A program made the position numbers and the translations under genes. A DNA stretch of 64,000 nucleotides, taken from assembly GCF_019175385.1 (NCBI RefSeq), contig NC_083341.1, positions 19,352,203 to 19,416,202 of the forward strand. The letters are read 5' to 3'. The DNA is from Lycium barbarum (Eukaryota; Streptophyta; Magnoliopsida; Solanales; Solanaceae). Below are positions 23,546 to 36,172 of the stretch, piece by piece; within the stretch, counting starts at the first letter, position 1, and each line of letters starts with the position of its first letter. The notes under the pieces are model-generated. The model was not told where the DNA came from. It saw only the letters and a list, made by a program, of their open reading frames with translations, and searched no databases.

Positions 23546-26500
23546 TGTAACGACCCATTTGGTCATTATAGTGATTTTGACCCATTTACCCCGTTGACCC
23601 TTTTTTGAGCCCTGTTAGTATGATTTTGACCCGCGGGGATGGGTGGCACGGCTCCCGATTTAATCGGGCGAGTTGTATGATGACTTATGAGAAATAGAGC
23701 CTTAAAGTGAAAAACGGTTGTCCGATAGTTGACTTTTGGGTAAACGGACATTTTTCGGAAATCTGTCGATTCTGTGAGATCTGGAGGGTTGATTATGACT
23801 TAGTGGGATGTTCAGTTCGAATCTCGAGGCACTCGAAAGCATTTTGGGTTATTGGTTAGAAAGTTGGGTTTTGGCCATTAGGTGTTGACTGGTCAAATAG
23901 ACCTCCGCTGGAAATTTCGAGACCACGAGTGAGTCTGTAGCGTGTTTTTATGTATGTTTACATGTCTGGTTTGTATCTGGTAGTTCTTGAGTGATTGTCG
24001 GGTTTTAGAAAGAACTTGGTGAAAAACCAGAAAGTTGCTAGTGTGTGTTGTCTCGCCCCAGCGAGATTGGGTGCGCCGCAGCGAACCCATCTCGGCGAGG
24101 CCTAGTCCGTTGGCGTGAGAGAAAGGGATTCTTTGGGAATCCACTCCAACGGACCGTATTCCACTGGATCGTATGCGCTATGGTGGAAGTAGACCGCTGT
24201 AGCGGACCATTTTCGCTGCGACAGGAAACGCTGATTTAGAAAGTCATTAAATGCTAAGTGTAACCCTTCATTTCCCATTCCCAAATTAATTCTCCTAAGT
24301 GTCTCTAAGGCGATTTGAAGTGTTCTTGAGTGGATTCTTCTTGGGGTAAGTCTCTCTAACCGTGTTATCAACTATTTACCTTTCCTAAGGTTGAATTAAT
24401 GGTGGAAATCTAGTGCACTAATGGAAGAAGATGAGTCTTGACCTTTACTGTATTATTTGAATTTTAGTCTTACAATATGAGATTAATTGATGGATTTGAC
24501 TAATTTAAGCATGAAATTTCATGAATTAGTAACCAATAGGCTTGAATCTTCCATTCTAGTTGAGAAATTGAAATATGGAAAGTTAGGGTTTATGCCTAAA
24601 TTGAGGATTTTGCTTTGAATGATGAAATTGATCAATACTTGAGCTAAATTAGCAATTGGAGAGTATAATTGAACTTCTAGAACGTTGGGTTACCAATTCC
24701 ATCTTCGAAATACCCGTTTTACCCTTATGGGCATGTTTTGCCTCTTTTTACTTAGTTGATTTTGAAACGAATGTATGGTAATATGGGTACCGTTGTTTCT
24801 CGTTTCTAACTTAGAATTTGATAATGGCTATACTTTGAGTATTTGGAGGCTCTTTGGAAGGGCAAGACTCAGATCTGATTATTCGTGGCTCCAGTTCGGT
24901 AGCGAGGTAGGTTACGGCTTACCTTTTGGTTAAACTTTGGTTATCGAAGCATATGTAGATTAGTTATTGATGGAGAAACCATGTTACGTCTTCGGGTATG
25001 AAGTTGGGATGGATTACTTAGGTTGGTATTGTTGTTGATTTGTGGCTTGTCACCTCTTTGTTGTGTATTGGCTTGTTGCCCTTTGTGTGATCTTGGACTC
25101 GTTACTTAGTTGTCATTTTGTGGTTGTGATACGATTGTCTCTCACTTATCTTGACAATATCATGGATAGAGTGTCACGACCAAAACAGTCGTGAGTGGCA
25201 CCCACCCAAATCCCCTAGTAGGCGAACCATCTACTTAACCAACCATCCAAACCATTACCAAATTACTTAGCCAATTTTAAAGCATTCAAGGATATTACAA
25301 ATATAAATATCTCCAAAAGTCTAGTCATGCCATAATTAAATAAAACCTGCGGAAGTCTAAACTATTACAATCCCAAAATCCGAAAGTCATCGTACAAGGA
25401 CTCTAACATAACTGTCTAAGAAAGAACCACTGTCTAAAAAACATAAATGTCTAAAATGAAATAGATATCTAAAATAGGAAAGGTCTTCAGGCGGCCTGGC
25501 ATGGATAATAGCTCACCCTCGAATCTGTCGGAAACTGGCCTCAAGCTAAATATGAGGTCTCGTAGAAGTCTTTGGATCACAATCTGCACTCAAAAGAATG
25601 CAGCAAGGTAGTATCAGTAAAAACACTATGTACCGGTAGATATCACAGGCCGACTAAGATTAGTATCATGCATACAATCTGAAAATCAATTAAATATATA
25701 GATAGGCACAACAACACATAATCTCAAAAACTATCAACAGAAATCATCCAACATCGAAATATCAGCCAACACAAGGATAAGGTAAATCCACACAAATAGA
25801 AATCAATAAAAGTAACTCAACCTACGTAATCATCAAACAATCGTAAATCACAAATTATCTCAACTCTGTCACATATTCGTACACACATGCTAAATGGTAG
25901 TGTTTTACCCATTAGCCATGACTTGCAGGGGACCCATGATGTCCATGTACCCTCGCTCCAGAATATTACCTTGGATCACGAGCCTTTAACTTAGGCCACA
26001 TCCTCACCCCTGTCAAATGTGACTTTTCATATTTACATATCTTTCTCATCACAATGTATTTTCGTTCCATAATCAATAAGGAATGTGAACAATCAATAAT
26101 CAATTATCAGGGGACAGAAGTCCCCATGTCACAAGTCATATCAAGACTCAAAAATTAATTCATCAATAATCATGAATAAGGGATTACTCCAAGTCAACAA
26201 GAAGAGTATATATGAACTCCTTCTTTATCATTTCATATCAATTCATCATATAATTAATCAATCTATATCAAACTGTAGGAATTATCAACCACACTTTATG
26301 TCTGAAGCCCTAATCATACTTCTCCTATCAATTTCGTATCACATACAATCAATTAATAAAATTCTAACTAAAGTAGATCATAACCTACCTCAAAAAAGAA
26401 CTGAACAATGTAATCACTCCGCGATAGCTTTCCCCTTTCGCAAAGCTTCCGAATGTTCAAAGTCTAGAAATATAGAGCTATATGAGTATGCAAGTCATCT

Positions 26501-28520
26501 GCTCAAACAATACAACACCTTGGGGAAAAGAACCCAATTACATTCTACCTTTTTTAGTGGGTGAACTATCACTAAGTGTGGATTCACCATAACAACAACC
26601 CCAAACCATCATACTATTCCCATTCATGGGTTCTCTAATCAATTCACCCTTTTTATTTTCTAGCAGTTTTTATGCTAAAGTTATCATCTTTATGAAACCC
26701 TAGGTCTCAATCAACAAGTTCCACCATGAATAGACAAGTTCTCATCCTAGAAAGCGATAATATATACTCCTAGATGATTAAACAACAATAAAATCAACAA
26801 CCCATTCATTAATCAAAGGTTTTCTTAAGTTCTAGGGTTTTAGCCCTTTCATGCACCATTAATGGACCAATAAGTAATCATGGAATCTATCATGATGATG
26901 GAATTAATAAGGTCAAGGGTTGAGACTTACCTTTCAAGCACACTTTAGCCCTAGCCATAAATTTTTGCCACAGCAGTTCTTGGAAACTGTTTTGGTGTTA
27001 TGTAGGTAATGGGTTCTGTCATCGACCGCTGCAGCGGTCGGTGTCTCACTACAATGGTCTCTCTATACCGGGAAATCTTCAGCTATGGCAGACCTCATTA
27101 AAGTCCCGCCTCCCGCGGCGGCTACCCACAACCAGCTACGATGGACCAGCTGCAGCAGGTGCCTCCCATCGACCGCACAGCGGTCGGTGTCTCACTGCAG
27201 CGGTCTTGCTATAACGGGACAGTTACCGCTATGGCGGATCCTATCAAAGTCCCACCTCCCACTGCGGTGATCCACAACCAGCTACGACGGACCCACTGCA
27301 GTGCTCCCACACTTGATGCAGCAGTCCATTTTGACCAGTAGCTCGGGTTTTTGCACCAGTTTTCACCCAAAATTCCCAACACCAATTCAAGGCCCTACAG
27401 ACGCCAACAAAACATGTACATATACATAAAAGCACGCTACGGACTCACCCGCAGCCTCAGAATTCCCAACGGAGGTCTAATTTTTCTACGTCACACCCCA
27501 TAACGACCTAGCGGGTTATTACATAGAGGAAGGAGCTTGGTTTGATATTGGTATTGTGATATGTGTCCTTGTGTGGCACGATTAGGATTGATATGATTTC
27601 ACTTGATATTATTATTATGCATTGCATTCATTCTCATTTCCATGATACATTGATATTATATGTGATTGGTGCTGATGATGATAAGTAAGAAGGAAACATC
27701 CGAGATTCTTTGGACAGACTTGATATAGTAGCCATCTCTAGGTTATGTGCATAATGGCTAGTGATATGGAACTACCTCTGGGCTGTTGCGGAGTGGTTGG
27801 TGTTGTGGAAGTCATCTCTGGGTTGTGTGCGAGTGACTAGTACATAGACTTCGCGGGTCCCCCATGGTTCATGACTATCGAGACATGGAGGTTATCCGTC
27901 CGTATCATGTGTGTACGGAGACAGACATTTGGCCAGTGCATATCAAATAATTTCATATGCACTCATTACTTCATTCATATATTACATTGATTCTGTTTGA
28001 TATTCCTATCACTTGCGTTACTTGATTCTTGGATTGTGTTGTGATTGTACTTGATTGCTAGCATGTCTATCTTCAGTTCCTTTCCTTATATATGTTATCT
28101 AACTGTTGTTGTCCTATGATACCTACCAATACATAGTGTTTGTACTGATACTAACTTGTTGTACTCTTTTTCTGAGTGCAGAGTTCGTGACAGGCTCTAT
28201 TTCTACCTCTCGAGAGTGATTCTCGAGGCCAGGCGTATAAGTGTCCAGGGTGAGCATCTTACAAGTCCGTTGCCCGGAGACTCCTCTATCTTCTGTCTTT
28301 ACTTATTTCCATTTAGATAGAAATTTACGTAGATGCTCTTGTATGATTCAGACCATATCTGGAGGTTGTATTTAGATTTTGCACTTATATCTATCTATGA
28401 TTTAGACTTCTATTGGTTTTATTTATTATATTATATTTTGGTTAAATGATTAAGGGACGGGTTCTCCTACCATGTGGGAAAGGGTAGGTGCTCGCACGAT
28501 TAGTGATTTGGGTCGTGACA
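23546..28520 (+). mobile_element. Family B solo LTR, TSD TTTTG, carrying a nested solo LTR
   Basis: Starts TGTAACGACCC at 23546 and ends GGGTCGTGACA at 28520, with the 5-bp direct repeat TTTTG at 23541-23545 and 28521-28525. Removing the nested element and its TSD leaves about 2.62 kb. No primer site, coding sequence or second LTR is present, so this is a solo LTR left by LTR-LTR recombination. It interrupts the right arm of the fold-back repeat. Open frames near 24045-24370 are internal to the LTR and carry no recognisable domain. Confidence 0.9.
25172..27523 (-). mobile_element. Family B solo LTR, minus strand, TSD TAGAG
   Basis: On the minus strand it starts TGTAATAACCCGC at 27523 and ends TTTGGTCGTGACA at 25172. 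The direct repeat TAGAG lies at 25167-25171 and 27524-27528. At 2.35 kb and with ends resembling those of the surrounding LTR, it is the same family in opposite orientation. It contains a GC-richer stretch (27000-27340) with repeated CGCTGCAGCGGTC and GCGGTCGGTGTCTCACT segments, matching a similar stretch of the outer copy near 24060-24220. Confidence 0.9.
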
Positions 28521-28625
28521 TTTTGGGTCCATTGGACTTGTGCAAATTCAGCAGGCTTCTCATTCCAACAGTCGCCTTTATTCCTTTGATTTACAATCGA
28601 CCTTAGAGGTCTATAATAGTTCTTT

Positions 28626-29058
28626 TCACTGAGTTATTTTAGATTAAAGTGGTTTGTTTTCAATTTAGTTTTAATTGACCCAACATAGTTTAGTTTATTT
28701 CGACGGTTTGAAAAACAAATGCAGAAATCAAAAGAGGACAGAAATGAAACACAACACAAGAAATATGTAAAACACAACACAAGAAATATGTACGTATAGC
28801 AACCGTAAATTTCATTTAATTACAACCCTCAACAAAAACAACAAAAATATCCAAAAGCTTGCAGGAGAGTCCTCTCCAGGCCTTGCATGTTCTTGGCCAG
28901 GCCCCTAAAAAAGCCCTTCATAGTCATTGCAGAGTAGTAGGAGGTCAAGTGATGGTTGTTGAAAACTTGAGTGCCTGTTTGCTCGTCCTCTGATTCTTCT
29001 GGCCATTGTTGATTTGAGAGATGAAGATTTTTTTAATTTGTTTGGGGTTTGAGTATAT
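28626..29058 (-). other. Noncoding stretch with a short gene-like open segment
   Basis: Contains a 23-26 bp tandem duplication (AAACACAACACAAGAAATAT, near 28745-28790). On the minus strand, about 29020 to 28838, an open stretch of some 55-60 codons has normal-looking composition, including SAMTMKGFFRGLAKNMQG, and less AT bias than its surroundings. I do not recognise the family. It may be a captured host exon or the tail of a transposon gene, and it lacks a convincing start. Confidence 0.35.
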
Positions 29059-29540
29059 TCAAATGAAGCTTTTTGATATATAGACTGAAGGCATCTTTAT
29101 CGCAACTTTCTTCAATAAATTTTTTAAATATTCCTTGTTATCTAATGTTTGCCCATGATAAAAATCAGTCCCATCATTGAAGCTGTGGCGCATTTGTGAT
29201 GCACTGGGATGCCCAACACCACCATCACACTCTTCGTCATCACTATCAGAATCATCCATATCCATTAAATGATCACCCATACCCTCATGTTGCATTGAAT
29301 CGTCATCCACTGGAGGCTGTGGTGGGGGTGAGGTTGGTGTTGCTGATATTAAAGCTTCTTGTGACCTCTCAATAATATTTATTCTTAAAACAGGCCTAGA
29401 ACCATCAACAACATCATCATATAACTAATGCGCAAGTCACTGAGCTCACAATTCAACTCCCCGCCTTCCATTACGCTTGCAACCAAGTCGTTATACGTAC
29501 CATTGTGATGCACGGCAATCGGCACTGTCAACTTGTTCGC
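29059..29540 (-). pseudogene. MULE (MuDR-type) transposase N-terminal fragment
   Basis: Minus-strand reading gives a segment near 29535-29425 with VPIAVHHNGTYNDLVASV, resembling the N-terminal part of Solanaceae MuDR-family transposases. After a frame break near 29420-29400 comes an acidic low-complexity region (DDSDSDDEE), then DFYHGQTLDNKEYLKNLL, which resembles the MuDR N-terminal DNA-binding domain. The catalytic DDE and zinc-finger parts are absent. The unbroken part is 83 codons (29310-29059). This is a decayed 5' piece of a mutator-like element, possibly linked to the neighbouring fold-back repeat, though that link is not proven. Confidence 0.6.
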
Positions 29541-31399
29541 ATATATCTAGTTTCAACATTTTGGGATCTCCTCTCATTCACCCATGTCACCACATGCTAT
29601 AATATATTCTGCAATCGACACTATAATAAATCTATAATAGACTATGATCATGGTCTATCACTGGTCGATGACTGCCGACGAATTGTACCAGATTCAGAAT
29701 AAAAAAGAGCAGGGATAAAGCTCTTACCAGTTACGAACTGGGTTATTTGAATGGATAATTGACTCCACAAGAGAATTTGTACCCCCAAAACGAACTCCAA
29801 TGTCGGTATGAGGCCGGAATTTTCGCCGAAAAAAGTGAGCTTTTACAACAATGAGGAACGCTCCTTTTCAACGATTTCTACAAGTTTTTAGTTACAATGG
29901 CTAAAATAGGGAAGCTTTTCGTCGTTGGGGATTGATTTTCGATGAAATGTCGGATTTTTCGCCGGAAACAGAATCTAAAAAGTGGAAAAATCGGGAGCTT
30001 TTGGTGAGAAATATTTAGTTTTTTACTTTTTTTCTTCCAGGTAATTAAAATGTTAGGGGTTGGCCACCAAAATGTATTTTTCAAAACATTGGGGAATAGG
30101 GTTGACAACCTTTGGGACTGACAATGATGACGTCATAAATGGTGGTCTTTCCTCAAATTATTTGAGACTTGTGGCCTTTTAGCTAATTAAGTTTTGAAAG
30201 TGACCCTTTAGCCAATTCCCCCGTGAAAGATATAGTTTGTTTTTGTATATATTTTTTCACTTAATTATGATTAAGTGATATATATGTATTCTAAATTATC
30301 ACTTTAATTTTTAGGAATAATTTCAGGGACATCTCCTGAGATTTTGGTTTGTACACATATATTTGATTCCAAATATTAGTTAAACTCCCATATTTGATGA
30401 TTAATATAACAAAACTTTCTAAAAGCTAGAATGGACAAGTTTATCCCTTATATGTTGATATTATTGTGAACTAACTAATTAAGTTTTGCTGTTACTTTTT
30501 ACCTCGACATAAGCAGTTAATCTGTTACATCATTTTGATTATATCTCCAGACTATAACTATCTGCTTGTAAGCTTGTTATGATAGCATGGCCACAAGAAA
30601 TATTTCAAACTTGTTGGGCGTATTTAGCTTTCAAAACCAAGAAAATTTCTTATTGTGAACAGGGGTGGATCTAGGGAGGCTGGAGGGTTCTGTTGGAAAC
30701 CTTTAGACAATCCATACAGGATTGCCAACAAATCATTAGACAGTGATGAATACTAACTTTGATCCAATGTAGTCAAACCTTGTTGAAGATCTTCTCAAAT
30801 TTTGGTACGCAATAGTTAGATCTTCTAAGTCTTAACACACTATATTTTAGTATGATCTTCTCAGAGATGGGGTAGAGAAAGAAATCGTTTGTTAGACTTA
30901 GCGACCGACCGTATATATTTTGACAACTCTTCAAAGATGGCTTTTAGAATAGGTACCTTTTCAGATATATTTCTATCAAATATAAAAGAAAAAAAAATTG
31001 ATACTTCTTAGGCCCATATATAATACTTTATTAGATCATAAAACGAGCTTCTTTAATGATAGACCATCTATTTGTATAAATATATTATATGTGAGTCCAT
31101 AAAACAGAAAATTACTAACATGTTCAACCAAATCTCCTCGTCACAAAATTACACTGTATGTATATGGTAAAATTTTAATTTTAATAGGACAGAGAGATTT
31201 TGAATCCTCTAAACACAAGACTCTGATAGGCACAATGCTGCAGGGGGTTCAAAATTCACTTTGAGTTTCCAACTGAAATCTGCAGGGGGTTCAAAATTCA
31301 CTTTGAGTTTCCAAGTTCAAATTTCAGGCAATACATTATTAGTCATGCCCTTTATGTTGGTGTATATATGTATTGCTAATAGGAGAATATGAATTGGGA
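29541..31399. other. No recognisable gene; AT-rich spacer
   Basis: Only short unsupported open frames. 31238-31312 is a 42-bp tandem duplication (unit starts CTGCAGGGGGTTC). 30659-30690 looks like the terminus of a hAT-type MITE (AGGGGTGGATCTAGGG), but I could not find its partner. Confidence 0.5.
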
Positions 31400-32750
31400 G
31401 TTCAAAAGATGGGGTACTTAAATCAAAAGTGTCATTTCTAATGAGAGAATCTGGCTAAAGATTTAGGTCTTCCTTCGTGAGAGGTCCCTCAATACAAGAT
31501 CTTGGAGTTGGTGTCTCTGGTATATATTTAGGTGTCCATAAATTAATATCTTTACCAGTGTCAATGGTCAAGAGAATTCCTTTTTTGCAAATTGACCATC
31601 TTTAGAGTATGTTTTCCAGATCATGGTTGTGGAGATGGTATGTGTAGGAGTGTTAGGGTCGAGGGTATATTCTTCAGGCTTGCTATTTGTCACAATTTTC
31701 CAATTTACAAGGTGAAGTTCTAAATTTCTCAGAATTATATCCCCAAAATAAAATTACGTTGAGTTCTATCGAGATGATGCTATTAATTTCTTTTCCTTTT
31801 TTTTTTAAGAAAACATGTGATATTTCATGATATGGTTAAGAATTTTACGAAGTGAAGAAGCAATTAAATTAGTACGACTATGTTTATTAGGAGATGGATT
31901 TTCACCCAGCTAATTTATGATTCATATTGTCTATAATGAATTAGAAATCCCTCGCTCTAGGCTTATTACGAAATATTGAGAGGCGAAGATATTTATCAAA
32001 GCTAGAATATTTCCTTTGTGGTATCATCACAAGTTGAGGAAAAAATAATCTTATTAGATTTGCTAAGATTTATTTCTTGACCAGAGAGGTTGCAAAAAAA
32101 AAAAAAAAAAAAAAAAAGCTTTTACAATGTTCATGAAAGAGTCACAACTTTTAGAGTTTAATTTGCTTGGGATAATTGTGTTAGATCATCTGCAAAAAAG
32201 TATAGTGGGAAAGGAAGGGGCCTGTGGTCCACCTGTGGTCTATATTTCTGGTAAGCACTTTTAGGCATAAGATAAAATATACATGGTGATGACATGAGAT
32301 CTTCTTGTCTAGTCCTTTATTGTAGGGTTACGTTGAAGAAAAGAGTTCTCGTGCCATTAATCAAGATGGATATGACGCTTGTGGTGATGCAAGACATGAT
32401 GAATTTTATGAGATTTGTGCAGAATTTGAAATGGATTTGAGTGTGAGAATGAAAGATCATTCATGACGGTCAAATGCCTTTTTCTGCTCTGAAGAACATG
32501 TTAGCATAATTTTTTTTCATTTTTTGAAAAATGTGAAATAGTTTCTTGAATGCTAATGACTCAGTCCGCACGATTCTTCTATTTTTTGTGAAAACTAATC
32601 AACTTGTTGTGGACTAATAATCTTATCCAAAAAGGGACTAACGTGAACAAATGACTTCTGTGATAATCTTGTAGATAGTGTTAAAGAGTCTAATAGGTCC
32701 GAAAATGAATTCTCCGAGAGTAGTATTGGGCCTCAACAATCACTATCAAA
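31400..32750 (-). pseudogene. LINE (L1-type) reverse transcriptase remnant
   Basis: Decayed ORF2 of a non-LTR retrotransposon, read right to left on the minus strand with many stops and frameshifts. Landmarks in order: IRLFNTIYKIITEVI near 32690-32640; KAFDRHE near 32490; a weakened RQGDP-type box near 32310 with CIFYLMP just after it; the catalytic-box match FFADDL near 32190; SGQEINLSKSNK near 32070; DNMNHKLAG near 31910; and a WG..(S)EKF segment plus IDTGKDINLW and EGPLTKEDL (the region after the RT) near 31720-31450. Endonuclease and N-terminal parts were not found, and a coherent reading frame is lost throughout. The order matches plant L1-like elements. Confidence 0.8.
32094..32117 (+). 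repeat. A24 homopolymer inside the LINE remnant
   Basis: Run of 24 A on the plus strand (T on the LINE strand), lying between the FADD box and the SGQ segment. It is therefore inside the decayed ORF and not at the LINE 3' end; it is a later expansion, not a poly(A) tail of this copy. Confidence 0.9.
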
Positions 32751-33076
32751 AGCCAACCACATCCGCACGTACGTATATATATTAGTTGCATCAGGCCCGG
32801 GCTTAACTCATGATGAAAAAATAGTAAATTCAATTATAAAAATATAATTTATATCACATTTTCCTATTGTATAATTAATTTATTTTAGTGGCACGTTAAT
32901 CATGTTTTGTTGGTAAGTCTTCATAATTATTAAAGTTTCTTAGTCATAATTGAATAATTTTTAAAGAACAAATTATTTATGGGGAAGGAAGTTTTGAAGG
33001 AAAATTAGCAAATACAAAGGGACACAATATTCTTTACACTAAAGAAGCAAAATTTTGGAGGTTTAAAACAAATAAA

Positions 33077-33504
33077 GGGCGTGTTTGCTATGGAGAAATT
33101 TTTTAGAGGTTTTTCAGAAAATGTTTTTTAATTTTTTCATGTTGGGCTGGTCAAAATTTTTGAAAAACATTTTCTCTAGGAAAATAAAATTATTAAAAAT
33201 GAGGAAAATGACTTCATTAGTGGAAGTAGGAAAACTAAGTTCCACAAATGACATTCCACATTCATTGTGTCTTCGCTGCCCTCCAATACACCTCATCTTC
33301 AATACCCCACCCTCATAGCCCCCATCACCACTACCCACCACATCCCCACCCCCACCATACCACCCATAGTACTTGTCTAGATTATATACAATTGATTTTA
33401 GGATAATATATTTTGCTTACATACGGAACACAAGAAAATAAGTAAGAATACACTTGTTTTGCTAAAAAACATTTTTAAAATAATATTTTCCTTCACAAAC
33501 ACAT
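33077..33504. mobile_element. MITE with GGGCGTGTTTG termini
   Basis: Left end GGGCGTGTTTGCTATGGAGA. Right end is the imperfect complement, ...TTTTCCTTCACAAACACATCC. Inside are several GAAAA(T/C)xTTTTxC palindromic segments typical of a common small Solanaceae DNA transposon. Length is about 430 bp. I could not settle the TSD. The short open frames on both strands are not genes. Confidence 0.6.
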
Positions 33505-34509
33505 CCACAGAGTAGAGTATGGGGTACTAAGTAGTAAGATCTAATAAATGTTCTGATTGGAAATGAAACAGTGACTCCAAAGTTGCATAAATTTTAGCAA
33601 ATTTATAATAACAAATAATGTTAAAGGCACACCCTCGATTCCTTTTTACTTGTCTCTTGTTGACTTGGCACCTCCCTTAAGAAATTATTTATTAGGAGTA
33701 AAATATTCTAATTAAAATTTAAGTTTGACTACTAGTACTCTATATAGTTACTTAATGATAACGGTAATATAAGAAGAATTATTAAATCTTTCGTGATTTG
33801 CTAAAATAGACATGTAAAAATATGTTTTTAGTATGACATAAAAACGAATGGAATGAATAATTTAATAAGGGACAACAAGAGATTAAAAAAAAAGAAAAAA
33901 GAAAAAGAAAATACATGGTCCAATTAGTAAAAATATGTAGGATAAAATTCGCCACGTGGCGCAACATCATAGGACAAAATATAATGTGAGGACTACAAAA
34001 AGCCCCATATTGGCTCTTATATATAATAGTAATATATATTTCGCAAATAATTTTCACTCTTTGCCTTTCAAGAACCGTGGCAAAGTCATGAATTACGTCT
34101 AGAATGTTCAAGGTTTAATATATATGTATAAAAAAATTATTTTCGACTTATCTACATAGTATAATTTTCCATTAAAGAATATTCAACTGACCATCCTTCA
34201 CTCTACCTACGCTACTTTTGATGATAATAAAAAAGGTGAGTGGGAAGAAAGAAAAACCTCAAAACGAAAGGGAATATTCCAAAAACAGAAAGGAGATGAC
34301 ATTAGAAACCACCAAGCAAAGTTGAGGTCCACGAATGAATTGATTGCTTCTCTTTTTCTTGTAACCTAAACCACACAAGTCTTATGAAAGGGATGCATAT
34401 TATATGGCAAGATGTATTTTACACGTAAATTTGTAAGGGCTAGACCAATATGATGTTGATTCTTGATTTTCTTATTGATGAATATGCCAAGAATTCCAAC
34501 ACTTGCACT

Positions 34510-34563
<54 letters not shown>

Positions 34564-35697
34564 GATTTCTAAGACTCTACTTCCCACCCCATATATAATA
34601 TTTATTTTAATTATTTTCAAGCAGTTTTAACATATACAATTAAACTTTTGTAATTGTGCCATTTGTCTGAATATTTTTTGGATACTATAACAAAATATTA
34701 TCATAGAAAATATATAATGTACATAATACAAGATTAAAATCAGTTCTAAAAGAGACTTGATTGATCCAATAAAATATTGTTACAGAGAATGTCTGCTATA
34801 AAAAAAGTTAACTATATAAAATTAGTTTTACTGGTTGATCGAGTAAAACACTTGATGCAACATCACACAAAACTAAAGCTAAAAAAAGTAGTTTACGTGT
34901 TACCCCATATGCATATAGGCCGGCTACAAGCGTGCTTGTAGCTAGACAGCAAATGAAACCCTCAATCGTTAACACATTAATGATCATACATATAAACCTC
35001 AATCTTTCATGACTTGATTCTATTTTATTAGCCAAGTATACAAAATGTGCTTTCAATACGTGACGGTGAAAATCAAACTCAAGATTCTATGCTTCTAAAT
35101 TCTAATATCATTTGAATTACATTATTATTAATTTAAATCATTAAAGAAAATATATTTTTAGTTATTCAATTATATATGTTTTCAATATTTGTGCTACCCA
35201 ATTTCTCCTAGTCTCCTATTACATTGGACCATCGGTGTAAGTGTTTTTATTTTTCTCTCTCAGCATATAAGCTTATTCAATAGTCGAGAAAGGGATAGAT
35301 GACACCTTGGGGCTTTTACCCACAGATATGACTACTGAGACATGCACGTAATTGGCTCGACAAAATTTTGAGACATATTTAGGCCTTTGGGTTAAATAAA
35401 CTTGAATAGCAATATGTAGTGAAAGAGATCCAAAAAGTCTACATCTTAAACTTAGTTTAGACTGACCTATTTAATGCCATTCTTATACCCCAGTGGGATC
35501 AAATGCAGACAACGTTTCTCCCTCTAAATTTTCCTGGTCTTCTGCTCTTTGCTTTCTATCAAAATTTTCGGGTAGGAACATAGCTCATAAATTTAAGAGA
35601 AAGAATTAAAAAGGGAAAAAAGTACATTTGATGAAATTTGAACTAAAACTTCCACTCCCCCATCAAAAGTTACGTTAAGTTTTGGTCTGTTGGATTT
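33505..35697. other. No recognisable gene; AT-rich spacer with microsatellite
   Basis: Both strands lack a supported coding region over about 2.2 kb. The only clear structure is the TAA microsatellite at 34512-34560. Confidence 0.55.
34512..34560 (+). repeat. (TAA)n microsatellite
   Basis: About 16 uninterrupted TAA units. It produces an isoleucine-run pseudo-ORF on the minus strand. Confidence 0.95.
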
Positions 35698-36172
35698 TGT
35701 TAGGCTAAATCAGTCCAAGATTATACTCTTAACATGATGTGATATTGTTCGCTTTATGTCAAGCTCGCACGGTTTTTCTAAAAAGGTCTCACACCGTTAA
35801 GAGATTTTGCACCTTATATGTAGCTTCCCAATCTTTTCAGCTACAAATGTGAGACTTTGTTTGCACACCCAAAAATCTCCTTCTCGAACTAAGTTCCACG
35901 TGCCTCATCACCACGATCAACAGGCCTTCCTCTCGAACTGAGTTCTACGTGGTTCATTACCACAATCCACGAGTCAATTTTCGAGCTTCACTACGTGTGC
36001 CACCCATATTGTCTGAGTATTTATGACAACTGAAGGCCCGCAACTAGCTTCTTTTTGTATGTGTGCGTATCTAAAGTCATAAGGGAAGTAAATCGAGCCA
36101 CACGCCATCATCTGCCTTCGTCATACTCTTCTCGTTGAACCTAGGCTCTTATATCAGTTATTGGGCTAAATT

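Noticed and set aside
23893..24371. Overlapping ORFs on both strands (60-89 aa)
   Set aside because: Inside the family B LTR; no domain, and the inner LTR copy does not keep the frames.
26172..26564. 130-aa plus-strand ORF
   Set aside because: Lies inside the inner family B solo LTR, antisense to it; no domain recognised.
27085..27435. GC-richer ORFs of about 60 aa, possible exon
   Set aside because: Composition comes from repeated CGCTGCAGCGGTC words in the inner LTR, with counterparts in the outer LTR.
34366..34620. 84-aa ORF with an isoleucine run
   Set aside because: Produced by the TAA microsatellite read on the minus strand.
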